Shown here: piece by piece, positions 45,566 to 53,342 of the stretch
Layout: each line of letters opens with the position of its first letter
Numbering within the stretch: position 1 is the stretch's first letter
Assembly (NCBI RefSeq): GCF_900156415.1
Contig: NZ_FTNM01000005.1
Span: 124,001 to 188,000, forward strand
Length of the DNA stretch: 64,000 bases
DNA from: Pontibacter lucknowensis
Lineage (GTDB): Bacteria; Bacteroidota; Bacteroidia; Cytophagales; Hymenobacteraceae
Reading direction: 5' to 3'
Program-made: the position numbers and the translations under genes
The notes under the pieces: model-generated
The model's input: only the letters and a program-made list of their open reading frames with translations
Databases searched by the model: none
What the model was told of the DNA's origin: nothing

Positions 45566-45739
45566 ATGAAATCTTTTAACCTGGTGGGCATCTTTGCAGT
45601 AGCACTGGCCGTTGCGGGCCTCGTAATTAATGTCGGACATTTTTTTGAGAGCAGGTATATTGGCTGGGCCTTTATAGGAGCCGGCTTGGCTTTGGCTGTA
45701 ATCAATACATGGCTGAATATCCGAAAGCATAAACGGTAG
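45566..45739 (+). CDS. small two-helix membrane protein, 57 residues
   Basis: A 57-residue frame with an ATG at 45566. Two hydrophobic helices can be drawn, at residues 5-24 (NLVGIFAVALAVAGLVINVG) and 31-50 (YIGWAFIGAGLALAVINTWL), and a basic end NIRKHKR. Glycine/alanine spacing supports packed helices. No family recognised. It stands alone downstream of the beta-helix gene. Confidence 0.6.
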   Translation: MKSFNLVGIFAVALAVAGLVINVGHFFESRYIGWAFIGAGLALAVINTWLNIRKHKR

Positions 45740-45911
45740 ATACGCTAGCTAATCCGCATATCAGAAAATATGATTGCCACATTCAACTCAGCGCTTCAAA
45801 ATACCTTTAGACAATGAAACATGGTTTTCCTTCACTGACAATTGCACAAACGAGCGCATATTTAGAATCGAATTATTCATTAGCCGCAATTTGACCATAC
45901 TATCATCTACA

Positions 45912-46460
45912 ATGTCATTTAGCACACAACCCACATTAGAAAACGACAAAGCCATACTTTATCCTTTGCAGGAAAGTGATTTTGAAGCATTGTATGCAGT
46001 AGCGTCTGATCCTAAGATCTGGGAGCAGCATCCCAACAATGACCGCTGGAAGAAAGATGTTTTCCGGATTTTTTTTGATGGGGCCATGAAGAGTAAGGGC
46101 GCCTTTAAGATCGTGGATAAAGCAACCGGCAGTATCGCTGGCAGCACTCGCATGTACGATTACAATGCACAAAACAATAGCATACTGATCGGCTATACCT
46201 TCTATGCCACCGCCTATTGGGGCAAAGGAGTCAACCATGCCGTAAAAGCACTCCTATTGGACTACCTGTTCCAACATGTGACAGAAGTATACTTTCATAT
46301 CGGCGCTAACAACATTCGTTCTCAGATAGCGATAGGCCGACTGGGTGCCGAAAAGGTTTCGGAACAACAGGTGGCGTATTTCGGAGAGTTGCCCAAATTA
46401 AACTACGTATACAAGATCGCGAAGGAAGATTGGCTCGTCAGAAAGCAAGTCTCATCCTGA
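45912..46460 (+). CDS. GNAT family N-acetyltransferase (RimJ/RimL-like)
   Basis: A 182-residue acetyltransferase. The ATG at 45912 gives the normal N-terminus; the frame is open 46 codons further up, but that part looks like spacer. Motifs: LYPLQESDFEALYAV (N-terminal strand and helix), GSIAGSTRMYDYN, IGYTFYATAYWGKGVNHAVKALLLDYLF (acetyl-CoA loop) and IGANNIRSQIAIGRLGAEK. This is the RimJ/RimL type, which often acts on protein N-termini or small amines. Target unknown. Confidence 0.88.
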   Translation: MSFSTQPTLENDKAILYPLQESDFEALYAVASDPKIWEQHPNNDRWKKDVFRIFFDGAMKSKGAFKIVDKATGSIAGSTRMYDYNAQNNSILIGYTFYATAYWGKGVNHAVKALLLDYLFQHVTEVYFHIGANNIRSQIAIGRLGAEKVSEQQVAYFGELPKLNYVYKIAKEDWLVRKQVSS

Positions 46461-46534
46461 GCAAAATATGACGCTTGAAGCTTGTTCCATTTGGTGTCCT
46501 GTACTGACCACCACACTTATTTAAACACCTTTTT

Positions 46535-47041
46535 ATGAAAAAACTTATCTTCTCTTTCCTCTTCGCTACTTGCAGTCTGCAGGCATTTGCGCAGCAAGAA
46601 CTCATCCATCCCAAAGAGCAGCAAAAGCAAGGAATCGTGCAGCAACCACAACCTTACATTGAAGTTGATGGCAAGCAGGTAGCGCAAGCTAGTCTGGTGC
46701 TTATTACAGCCAGGCACATTGAAAGCGCCGAAGTACTGAAGGATGAAAAATTCGGCGACAAAGCCAAAGACGGGGCTATTCTTCTGAAAACTGACCCTAA
46801 AGCGAAGTGGGTTACCATACAGGATATCTACACCCACTACCGTATACCTGCTACCCAGCAATACCTGCGCGTGATCATTAACAATCAGTTAGTTAAAGAC
46901 ACTAGCCTGATACTTGCCAACCTGGAGCAGATCGAAAAAGTAGAAGTGAAAAAGCAGGACATCACAGCCCCTGTACGCTGGAGCCTGAACGACGAAGAAG
47001 AGTTTCTGTATATCACCTCAAAACCGCAGACCAAGAAATAA
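46535..47041 (+). CDS. secreted protein with TonB-plug-like fold
   Basis: A 168-residue secreted protein with a signal peptide (LIFSFLFATCSLQAFA). Residues 41-90 (YIEVDGKQVAQASLVLITARHIESAEVLKDEKFGDKAKDGAILLKTDP) resemble the plug domain of TonB-dependent receptors, but no barrel follows. Related short plug-like proteins occur in Bacteroidota. Function is unknown; it may be a remnant or act alone in the periplasm. The ywbE gene follows after 5 bases. Confidence 0.7.
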   Translation: MKKLIFSFLFATCSLQAFAQQELIHPKEQQKQGIVQQPQPYIEVDGKQVAQASLVLITARHIESAEVLKDEKFGDKAKDGAILLKTDPKAKWVTIQDIYTHYRIPATQQYLRVIINNQLVKDTSLILANLEQIEKVEVKKQDITAPVRWSLNDEEEFLYITSKPQTKK

Positions 47042-47046
47042 ACATC

Positions 47047-47247
47047 ATGGACGGCACCAAACGCAGCAACATCAAAATAGGCTCCCACGTGAACATCGTG
47101 CTCAAAGAAGACCAGCGCACCGGCGACTTAACTGAGGGTTACGTAGAGGCCATCCTCACCAAGTCTCCCAACCATCCACATGGCATCAAGGTCAGACTCG
47201 AGACAGGGGAAGTTGGAAGAGTGAAGGAAATCTTGGAAGAAGATTAA
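47047..47247 (+). CDS. ywbE: YwbE family protein
   Basis: A 66-residue protein of the YwbE (DUF2196) family, a small beta-barrel-like domain. The typical line IKIGSHVNIVLKEDQRTGDLTEGYVEAILTKSPNHPHGIKVRLETGEVGRV covers nearly the whole protein. It has no known function. It begins 5 bases after the plug-like gene, so it is likely co-transcribed with it, and a REP-like hairpin follows. Confidence 0.88.
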   Translation: MDGTKRSNIKIGSHVNIVLKEDQRTGDLTEGYVEAILTKSPNHPHGIKVRLETGEVGRVKEILEED

Positions 47248-47255
47248 TCAACCCT

Positions 47256-47333
47256 GTCACTTCGAACGCTAGTGAGAAACCTAAAGTAACGACGCTTTAT
47301 ATCCAGATTTCTCACTAGCGTTCGAAATCACAT
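47256..47333. repeat. REP/MITE-like inverted repeat between convergent genes
   Basis: Arms TTCGAACGCTAGTGAGAAA (47261-47279) and its exact complement (47308-47326) enclose 28 bases. Outer bases GTCAC/ATCAC extend the match loosely. The pattern (cac-TTCGAACGC-AGTGAGAAA) is like intergenic hairpin elements repeated in many Bacteroidota genomes. It can also stop transcription from ywbE and radC. Confidence 0.75.
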
Positions 47334-47375
47334 TATTGTCCGTTCTTAATTTTCAAACTTCTTAAAACTTCTGAC

Positions 47376-48101
47376 TCATAGCATTCCCTCATCGGCGAAG
47401 CTGTAGTAGTCGTTGTCGGTAAAGATGATGTGATCCAGGATCGGCAGATCGAGAAACTGGCCAGCTTCTTTCATTTTCTTGGTCAGGGCGATGTCGGCGC
47501 CGCTTGGCTTAGTATTGCCGCTCGGGTGGTTGTGCACCAGGATTATAGAGCTCGCCAGCTGCTCGATGGCTTTCTTGAAAATCATTTTCGGGTCGGCCAC
47601 GGTACCCGCTACTCCCCCGCTGCTGATGCTCTCTTTTTTCATGACCACGTTGGCGCGGTTTAACAAAATCACCCAGAACTCTTCGTGCGGCAGGTCAAGC
47701 AGCTGGGGTTTGATGTAGTTGTAGATGTCGGTGGAGCAGGTGATGCGGGTTTTGGCAGCAGCGGCGGTTTCTTTGCGTCGGCGACCCAGTTCCAGCGCAC
47801 TCACGATCGAGATAGCCTTCGCTTCGCCTATACCTTTAATCTTCGTAAGGTCCTTCACTGTCAGTTTGGCCAGTTCGTTCAGATCGTTGCCCACAGCCGC
47901 CAGTATGAGCTTGGCTACGTCCACAGCAGTCAGTTTTGGGGTACCAGATCCGATCAGGATGGCGATCAGCTCGGCATCACTTAAGGCGGACTTGCCTTTT
48001 AGCAGCAGCTTTTCGCGCGGACGGTCTTCTTCGGCCCAGGTTTTGATGTTGAGACTGGCGGTATCGTATGCCAAAAGTGCAGACGAAGCTTCTTCTTTCA
48101 C
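47376..48101 (-). CDS. radC: DNA repair protein RadC
   Basis: A RadC-family protein with an N-terminal helix-hairpin-helix-like region (KTWAEEDRPREKLLLKG, IKGIGEAKAISIVSALELGRR) and a C-terminal JAMM/MPN-like domain with the zinc motif HNHPSGNTKPSGAD. The start is uncertain: no ATG lies in frame. The frame reaches 48218 from a TTG, but family length (about 225-240) favours the GTG at 48101 or the TTG at 48074. Despite its name, a repair role is disputed. It is divergent from a metallophosphoesterase gene. Confidence 0.88.
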   Translation of the reverse strand: MKEEASSALLAYDTASLNIKTWAEEDRPREKLLLKGKSALSDAELIAILIGSGTPKLTAVDVAKLILAAVGNDLNELAKLTVKDLTKIKGIGEAKAISIVSALELGRRRKETAAAAKTRITCSTDIYNYIKPQLLDLPHEEFWVILLNRANVVMKKESISSGGVAGTVADPKMIFKKAIEQLASSIILVHNHPSGNTKPSGADIALTKKMKEAGQFLDLPILDHIIFTDNDYYSFADEGML

Positions 48102-48260
48102 TGCGGTACAGATTTTGTTAGATAAAAGATTGTTAAGTGAATCTGTTTCACCTGAAAATAGTTCAGAGTATGTGGGCAGTTTGCTTACTTTTTTATCATA
48201 ATATCCAATTTTAAACAAAGGCTGCCGGGGTCTGTTCCTTAGCAGTCATTATCATACAAC

Positions 48261-49496
48261 ATGCAACGATTCTTTTCGATAGGAATAGTCATCTTCATCC
48301 TGTTCCTGGTGGACTTTTATGTCTTTCAGGCTATTAAAACAGTCAGCCAAAACCTGTCCGCTAGCACCCAGCGTATCATCTACATCCTGCATTGGGCTAT
48401 ATTCGCCATTACTGCGGGCACCTTTGCACTGGCTTCATTTACTCGTGGCACGCCACCGGATGCTTTCAAAACATATCTGGCCAGCACGCTTTTTATCATC
48501 TTTGCCTCTAAGCTGGTGGTTGTGCTCTTCCTCTTTGTGGACGATGCGCTGCGCCTGGGTAAATTGGTGTTCAACAACGTGAACAGCGGAGAAACGACCT
48601 TTGACCCTTCCCGCAGCAAGTTCCTCAACCAAATGGGCCTGCTCGTGGCAGCGGTGCCCTTTTCAGCTTTCATTTACGGCATGGTGAAAGGCGCATATGA
48701 CTACCGTGTAAAGCGCATCACACTCCGCTTCCCAAACCTGCCGGCTGCTTTTGAGGGCTTCAAAATGCTGCAGATCTCAGATATGCACACAGGCAGCTTT
48801 ACCTCTACGGAACCGCTGAAAGAGGCTGTGCGCCTTATCAACAAACAAGAGGCGGACCTGGTGTTCTTCACAGGTGACCTGGTAAACAATGTGGCCACTG
48901 AGCTGATGCCGCATGTAGACACGCTAAAGGAGATCCGGGCGAAGCAAGGTGTGTTTTCGGTGCTGGGTAACCATGACTACGGTGACTATGTGAGCTGGGA
49001 GAGCCGTGAGGCGAAGACGCAGAACCTGCAAACACTAGTAGACACCCAGCGCCGCATGGGCTGGGACGTGCTGCTGAACGAGAACCGCCGCATCGAAAAA
49101 GACGGAGAGCACATCTCGATCCTGGGTGTGGAGAACTGGGGCAACCGGGCGGGCTTTCCGAAATATGGTGATCTGAGTAAGGCTTACAGTGGTGCAGAGA
49201 GCAGTCCGTTCAAAGTACTGCTTTCGCATGACCCTTCGCACTGGGATGGTGAGATCAACCAGAAATACGATGACATCGACCTGACTCTATCGGGCCATAC
49301 ACACGGTATGCAGTTCGGGGTGAACATACCTGGATTAAAATGGAGTCCGGTGCAGTATGTATATGAGCAGTGGGCCGGTCTGTACAAGCGTGGCAGGCAG
49401 CACCTGTATGTGAATACCGGACTTGGTTTTATCGGCTACCCGGGCCGTGTGGGTTTCCTGCCCGAGATTACAGTTTTTGAACTGAGAAGGGCCTAA
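48261..49496 (+). CDS. membrane-anchored metallophosphoesterase
   Basis: A 411-residue protein. The N-terminal 150 residues contain about four hydrophobic helices, followed by a calcineurin-like phosphoesterase with motifs SDMHTG, GDLVNN, GNHDYG and the histidines in SGHTHGMQFG. Metal ligands are therefore complete. Such proteins may cut phosphodiester or phosphomonoester bonds in the envelope (LpxH-like or YkuE-like). The substrate is unknown. A terminator follows. Confidence 0.92.
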   Translation: MQRFFSIGIVIFILFLVDFYVFQAIKTVSQNLSASTQRIIYILHWAIFAITAGTFALASFTRGTPPDAFKTYLASTLFIIFASKLVVVLFLFVDDALRLGKLVFNNVNSGETTFDPSRSKFLNQMGLLVAAVPFSAFIYGMVKGAYDYRVKRITLRFPNLPAAFEGFKMLQISDMHTGSFTSTEPLKEAVRLINKQEADLVFFTGDLVNNVATELMPHVDTLKEIRAKQGVFSVLGNHDYGDYVSWESREAKTQNLQTLVDTQRRMGWDVLLNENRRIEKDGEHISILGVENWGNRAGFPKYGDLSKAYSGAESSPFKVLLSHDPSHWDGEINQKYDDIDLTLSGHTHGMQFGVNIPGLKWSPVQYVYEQWAGLYKRGRQHLYVNTGLGFIGYPGRVGFLPEITVFELRRA

Positions 49497-49524
49497 GCAG
49501 TAGTTAATTACCCTTATCACATAG

Positions 49525-49558
49525 AAAGAGCCGGCTTAACTGTCGGCTCTTTTTTTAT
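49525..49558 (+). terminator. intrinsic terminator after the metallophosphoesterase
   Basis: AAAGAGCCG and CGGCTCTTT form nine-base arms around a ten-base loop, followed by seven T residues. Confidence 0.85.
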
Positions 49559-49861
49559 ATCAGTAGATACAGCTCCACGTAAGCTATACCCAAATATATG
49601 TTTTATCATATTTCCATCTTTCCCTCAATTGAATTACCCATCATGGCATCTCATCTATAACAACTTTTTTAAACAGGCTTAAACTGCATCAAAAAACATC
49701 TTCAAACAAATTTTGACGACAGCCACAAGCAGCTATTACAAAGCGTCATATAAACCTATCGAACCGTCCGCCGTAAAACACTAGAGCAAGCCGTATTTGT
49801 TTTATACTATTTCAAAGCAAATACAACAGGCTTTTTAAAGTTTAATTTAGAGTATAAGAAG
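49559..49861. other. AT-rich gap before lipoprotein gene
   Basis: About 300 bases without a supportable gene. It is more AT-rich than its neighbours and is probably a promoter and regulatory region for the lipoprotein gene at 49862. No clear TAnnTTTG box at a good distance was found; a TATTTG at about 49793 is the nearest. Confidence 0.5.
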
Positions 49862-50548
49862 ATGAAAAAGATATTTTATTCGATAGCTGTAGTGAGTGCC
49901 ATGATGTTTGCGTCTTGTAGTGAAGACAGAGGCAGAACCTATGAAACAGCGGACGCAAACCAGGACGAAAACGTAAACCAAAGCCATATCAGAGGCAATG
50001 AGACAGCCATGGGCACCACGACAGACATGAGCGGCTCCGACGCCATGTGGCGCAGCAACTCAGAGCGTATAGCCGGCCAGATGGCTACGGATATGCGACT
50101 CGACACGGCGACCCAAAATCAAGTACAGCAGGTACTGTATGAACGTGAGCGTCGTCTGAGCGAGTTGGAGTATAATTACAACGAAACCAATCGGATGGGT
50201 GGTCAGGTAGCAGATGAAGTGGACAATATGGCAACTACTGAGAAGGATCGTTATGACATGGATGGAGGCACCATGACCGACACCAGAACCAATATGAACA
50301 CGAACACACAGAACAATACCACGGGCACTTCTGATTTGGACACACAGCGTGAACAGATTATGCAGGAGACAGACCGTGAGTTACAATCAATCCTATCAAA
50401 GGAGCAGTACAGTCAGTACCGGGAAAAACGTGCAAACTACTGGGGCATGAGCAATGATGGCACTAACCAGACTGATAACTCAGGCAGCAATAACAACTTG
50501 CCTAGAAGTAACTCAAATGCTGGCAATGGCACAGATAACAACCAATAG
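49862..50548 (+). CDS. lipoprotein, Spy/CpxP-like helical
   Basis: A 228-residue lipoprotein with signal peptide and lipobox (AMMFASC). Two helical regions (NSERIAGQMATDMRLDTATQNQVQQVLYERERRLSELEYN and TQREQIMQETDRELQSILSKEQYSQYREKRANYW) resemble the LTxxQ-type repeat pattern of Spy/CpxP chaperones. The rest is Asn/Thr/Gly-rich linker (MNTNTQNNTTGTSDL and a C-terminal NNQ tail). A periplasmic chaperone-like or stress role is inferred, not shown. Confidence 0.7.
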   Translation: MKKIFYSIAVVSAMMFASCSEDRGRTYETADANQDENVNQSHIRGNETAMGTTTDMSGSDAMWRSNSERIAGQMATDMRLDTATQNQVQQVLYERERRLSELEYNYNETNRMGGQVADEVDNMATTEKDRYDMDGGTMTDTRTNMNTNTQNNTTGTSDLDTQREQIMQETDRELQSILSKEQYSQYREKRANYWGMSNDGTNQTDNSGSNNNLPRSNSNAGNGTDNNQ

Positions 50549-50573
50549 GGTATCTGGCCGTATAAATAGTATT

Positions 50574-50612
50574 GAAAGCCCATAGCGCCCGTAGCTATGG
50601 GCTTTCGCTTTT
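50574..50612 (+). terminator. intrinsic terminator after the lipoprotein
   Basis: GAAAGCCCATAG and CTATGGGCTTTC form perfect 12-base arms around a nine-base loop, followed by GCTTTT. Confidence 0.8.
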
Positions 50613-50753
50613 AGTGCCCGCTTTCCGTTAAATTTTGTAATTTAGCACCATGCCACACCGCAGTTATATATTTTGGCGGCGGCATACTTTTTAGCCTTTT
50701 CCGGCGTATTGACATTAATCCCTTGCCACCGCTAAAGTGGCCGCTGCTGTAAC

Positions 50754-51401
50754 ATGCCCTTATACCTGCTACGACTACTGCTTCTTTCTGCCCTGTTGCT
50801 TGTGAGTGCACTCCCGGCATTGGCGCAGCGCAACATACGCGTGAGCGGTACCGTGCTCGAACCTGACAAAACCACCCCTATACCTGGCGCAGGAGTCATC
50901 CGCTATGGCACGAACTATGGCGTTATTTCTGACGCAGAAGGCAAGTTCCTTATTGATATCGACCAGAGCGATACGCTGTTGATCCGTGCCGTTGGCTTTA
51001 AGCCCCTGCTATACCTGCCCCGTAACCTGCCCGTTTCAGAGCTTCGCGTCAATATTGTGTTGCAGCCTGACAGTGTAATGCTCGGCGAAGTGGAGATCAC
51101 CAGCCGGCCATCCGAGGAAATGATACGACGGGCGCTGCGCAACATGAAAACGGAAGAGCCTGAGTATGTAAAGCGCAAAGGCTATCGCCCTGAGCTAGAG
51201 CCCGGTCCTCCGCCACCTCCTGTCGCCCCTACCCCACTCAGCCCAATTTCGCTACTGTATGATATGTTTTCTAAAGAAGGGAAGCAAAATCAGAAGCTGC
51301 AGCAATTGCTGATGATTCAGGAGCTAAAGCGACGCAGGGAGGAAAAAGAGAACTACAACCGCTTCTTTAAGGACAACACTGGCTACGAAATAGACCGGTA
51401 A
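50754..51401 (+). CDS. secreted protein with carboxypeptidase-regulatory-like domain
   Basis: A 215-residue protein with a signal peptide (LLRLLLLSALLLVSALPALA) and a CarboxypepD_reg-like beta-sandwich (IRVSGTVLEPDKTTPIPGAGVIRYGTNYGVISDAEGKFLIDI, with the FKPLLYLP turn). A Pro-rich hinge (EPGPPPPPVAPTPLSP) and a helical basic C-terminus follow. The domain is the same as at the N-terminus of TonB-linked receptors, but no barrel follows. Function unknown. The uvsE gene is 80 bases downstream on the same strand. Confidence 0.75.
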   Translation: MPLYLLRLLLLSALLLVSALPALAQRNIRVSGTVLEPDKTTPIPGAGVIRYGTNYGVISDAEGKFLIDIDQSDTLLIRAVGFKPLLYLPRNLPVSELRVNIVLQPDSVMLGEVEITSRPSEEMIRRALRNMKTEEPEYVKRKGYRPELEPGPPPPPVAPTPLSPISLLYDMFSKEGKQNQKLQQLLMIQELKRRREEKENYNRFFKDNTGYEIDR

Positions 51402-51481
51402 AGTATCCCTTCCTGAAATTAGATTTCACCAAAACCATTTGCTTGTGCGTAGGTTAAGGTATAGCCATACCTCTATACCTT

Positions 51482-52375
51482 ATGAAAATCGGATATCCTT
51501 GCATTAACGAGACCCTGGACTGTTCCTCTTCCCGCACATTTCGGTTAGCCTCTTACTCTGAAGAACGTTTAATTCAGACAGTGGAGCAAAACCTGAGCTG
51601 TCTGCGCCGCATACTGGAATTCAATGTGGAGCATGGACTGTACTTTTTCAGGCTCACGTCCGATCTGGTGCCTTTTGCATCGCACCCTGTCAATACCTAC
51701 AACTGGCAGGAACACTTTAAACTGACCCTACGCCGGCTAGGCGATTATGTTAAGCGTCACAACCTCCGTATATCCATGCACCCTGACCAGTTTGTGGTGC
51801 TTAACTCCCCTACCCCTCAAACAGTGCAAAACAGCATAGCCGAACTGGTATACCAGGGCAGCATCCTCGACCTGATGGGACTTGACACTACCGCTAAGTT
51901 ACAGATACATGGTGGCGGTGCCTATGGTGACAAGGAGACTGCGCTCAATCGCTTTGCGGAGGTATACCACACCATGCTGCCTGAGACGGTAAAGGCCCGC
52001 CTCTGCGTAGAGAACGACGACCGCACCTATAGCCTCACCGACTGCCTGGTGCTGCACGAGCTTACGGGTATGCCTATCATTTTCGACAACTTGCACCACG
52101 AGTGTGTGAACAACGGTGAACCGATGCGGGAGGCAGTAATGCTGGCTGCCCAGACCTGGCAACCCGAACGTGACGGTGTACTGATGGTAGACTACAGCGC
52201 CCAATCGCCGGGAGAGCGCAAAGGCAAGCATGTGCAGAGCATCGGCGAGCAGGCTTTCCACGACTTCCTGGTGGAGACTGAGGGCATCAACATGGATATC
52301 ATACTGGAAATAAAAGACAAAGAAGCCAGCGCACACAAGGCAGTGGCTGTGGCAAAGGCATTGGGCAGAATGTAA
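51482..52375 (+). CDS. uvsE: UV DNA damage endonuclease UvsE
   Basis: A 297-residue TIM-barrel endonuclease that nicks DNA 5' of UV photoproducts, giving repair independent of UvrABC. The opening MKIGYPCINETLDCSSSRTFRL, the metal-ligand motifs RISMHPDQFVVLN, LQIHGGGAYGDK, CVENDDRTYSLTDCLVL, IIFDNLHHECVN and LMVDYSAQSPGERKGKHVQSI, and DIILEIKDKEASA match the family. Length is standard. Expected to be soluble in the cytoplasm. Confidence 0.95.
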   Translation: MKIGYPCINETLDCSSSRTFRLASYSEERLIQTVEQNLSCLRRILEFNVEHGLYFFRLTSDLVPFASHPVNTYNWQEHFKLTLRRLGDYVKRHNLRISMHPDQFVVLNSPTPQTVQNSIAELVYQGSILDLMGLDTTAKLQIHGGGAYGDKETALNRFAEVYHTMLPETVKARLCVENDDRTYSLTDCLVLHELTGMPIIFDNLHHECVNNGEPMREAVMLAAQTWQPERDGVLMVDYSAQSPGERKGKHVQSIGEQAFHDFLVETEGINMDIILEIKDKEASAHKAVAVAKALGRM

Positions 52376-52381
52376 GCTTTT

Positions 52382-52879
52382 TTAGAACCAGCCCTGCACC
52401 AGTTGGTACACAAAAGCCAGCAGCTCCCAGATAGCCCATATCAGCAGAATGAAGATCACGACAATACCGATGACAACCCCTAGAATGATGTTTTTGCCGC
52501 TGCCCTGGTATTTGCCTTCTTCGTAGTGCGCCCGGAGCATGCGCACATTACGTTCATTTGCTTTGAAGGCAAAGTCAAAGATATTCCCAAGGATAGGTAT
52601 ACTGCCAAACAGAGCATCCAATGCCACGTTGAGCAGCATCAGGGTGACCATCTTGCCACTGGCGCCATAGCGGGCCATGGTGAGGATCAGCATAGCCGAC
52701 ACACTAAACGAAGCCAGGTCACCCACCACAGGAAAAAGCCCGAGAATTGGATCCAGCCCAAATCGCCAGTTAGTGCCTGGCAAGCGGAACTGGTTGTCCA
52801 TCAGGTGGGTGATCCGGTCAACCCATTTCAGGTTTTCGGTGCGGGGTGTGCGTGTATAGTGCGTGTTTGCCGTTTCCAT
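52382..52879 (-). CDS. DUF4112 membrane protein
   Basis: A 165-residue inner-membrane protein of the DUF4112 family. The family core WVDRITHLMDNQFRLPGTNWRFGLDPILGLFPVVGDLASFSVSAMLILTMARYG is followed by a hydrophobic helix pair (VTLMLLNVALDALFGSIPILGNIFD) and a long C-terminal helix (ILGVVIGIVVIFILLIWAIWELLAFVY). Function not known. It converges with uvsE, 6 bases apart. Confidence 0.88.
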   Translation of the reverse strand: METANTHYTRTPRTENLKWVDRITHLMDNQFRLPGTNWRFGLDPILGLFPVVGDLASFSVSAMLILTMARYGASGKMVTLMLLNVALDALFGSIPILGNIFDFAFKANERNVRMLRAHYEEGKYQGSGKNIILGVVIGIVVIFILLIWAIWELLAFVYQLVQGWF

Positions 52880-52946
52880 AGCTGCCTATACGCAAGCTGT
52901 ATATAAATGTATCAGCAGCATCTTCTGATAACTCCTCAGGCAAAGC

Positions 52947-53174
52947 CTACCAGTCAGCATTTCTGCGTGTCGCTACTTTGTTGTTTCTAGGCTTATAAGA
53001 TGATTTTGCCTTCCACTTTTTGTGCACTCTGTCCTGTTTGCCTTTGATGTAACGCATGCTGCCGTAGTCATCGACCACAATTGCCTTGTCGCTGCGGTGG
53101 AGAGGAGAGCATGAAGTAAAAAATGCCAGAGTACTTACCAGCATGATGAATAGGGTGAATCTTAGGAATGCCAT
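52947..53174 (-). CDS. small basic lipoprotein
   Basis: A 75-residue lipoprotein with signal peptide and lipobox (LAFFTSC). The mature part is strongly basic at the C-terminus (KKWKAKSSYKPRNNKVATRRNADW). No family recognised. It may coat the outer membrane or bind acidic polymers; this is only a guess from the charge. Upstream of the M16 protease terminator but separated from it. Confidence 0.65.
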   Translation of the reverse strand: MAFLRFTLFIMLVSTLAFFTSCSPLHRSDKAIVVDDYGSMRYIKGKQDRVHKKWKAKSSYKPRNNKVATRRNADW

Positions 53175-53274
53175 GAAATTCTGGGTGTTTGGTGAGTATC
53201 AAGTATTTAAGATACTATATATACTTATACAATCCAAGATTGTTCTGTTTAATCGCTTATTTATACAAAAAAAG

Positions 53275-53320
53275 AGGTGCTGCATGGAGCAGGTCAAAAC
53301 CATGCCACATGCAGCACCTT
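53275..53320 (-). terminator. terminator of the M16 protease gene
   Basis: AGGTGCTGCATG and CATGCAGCACCT form perfect 12-base arms around a 21-base loop, with a T run on the minus strand after the stop at 53343. Confidence 0.8.
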
Positions 53321-53342
53321 AATTTTATTTATGGACTCTTGC

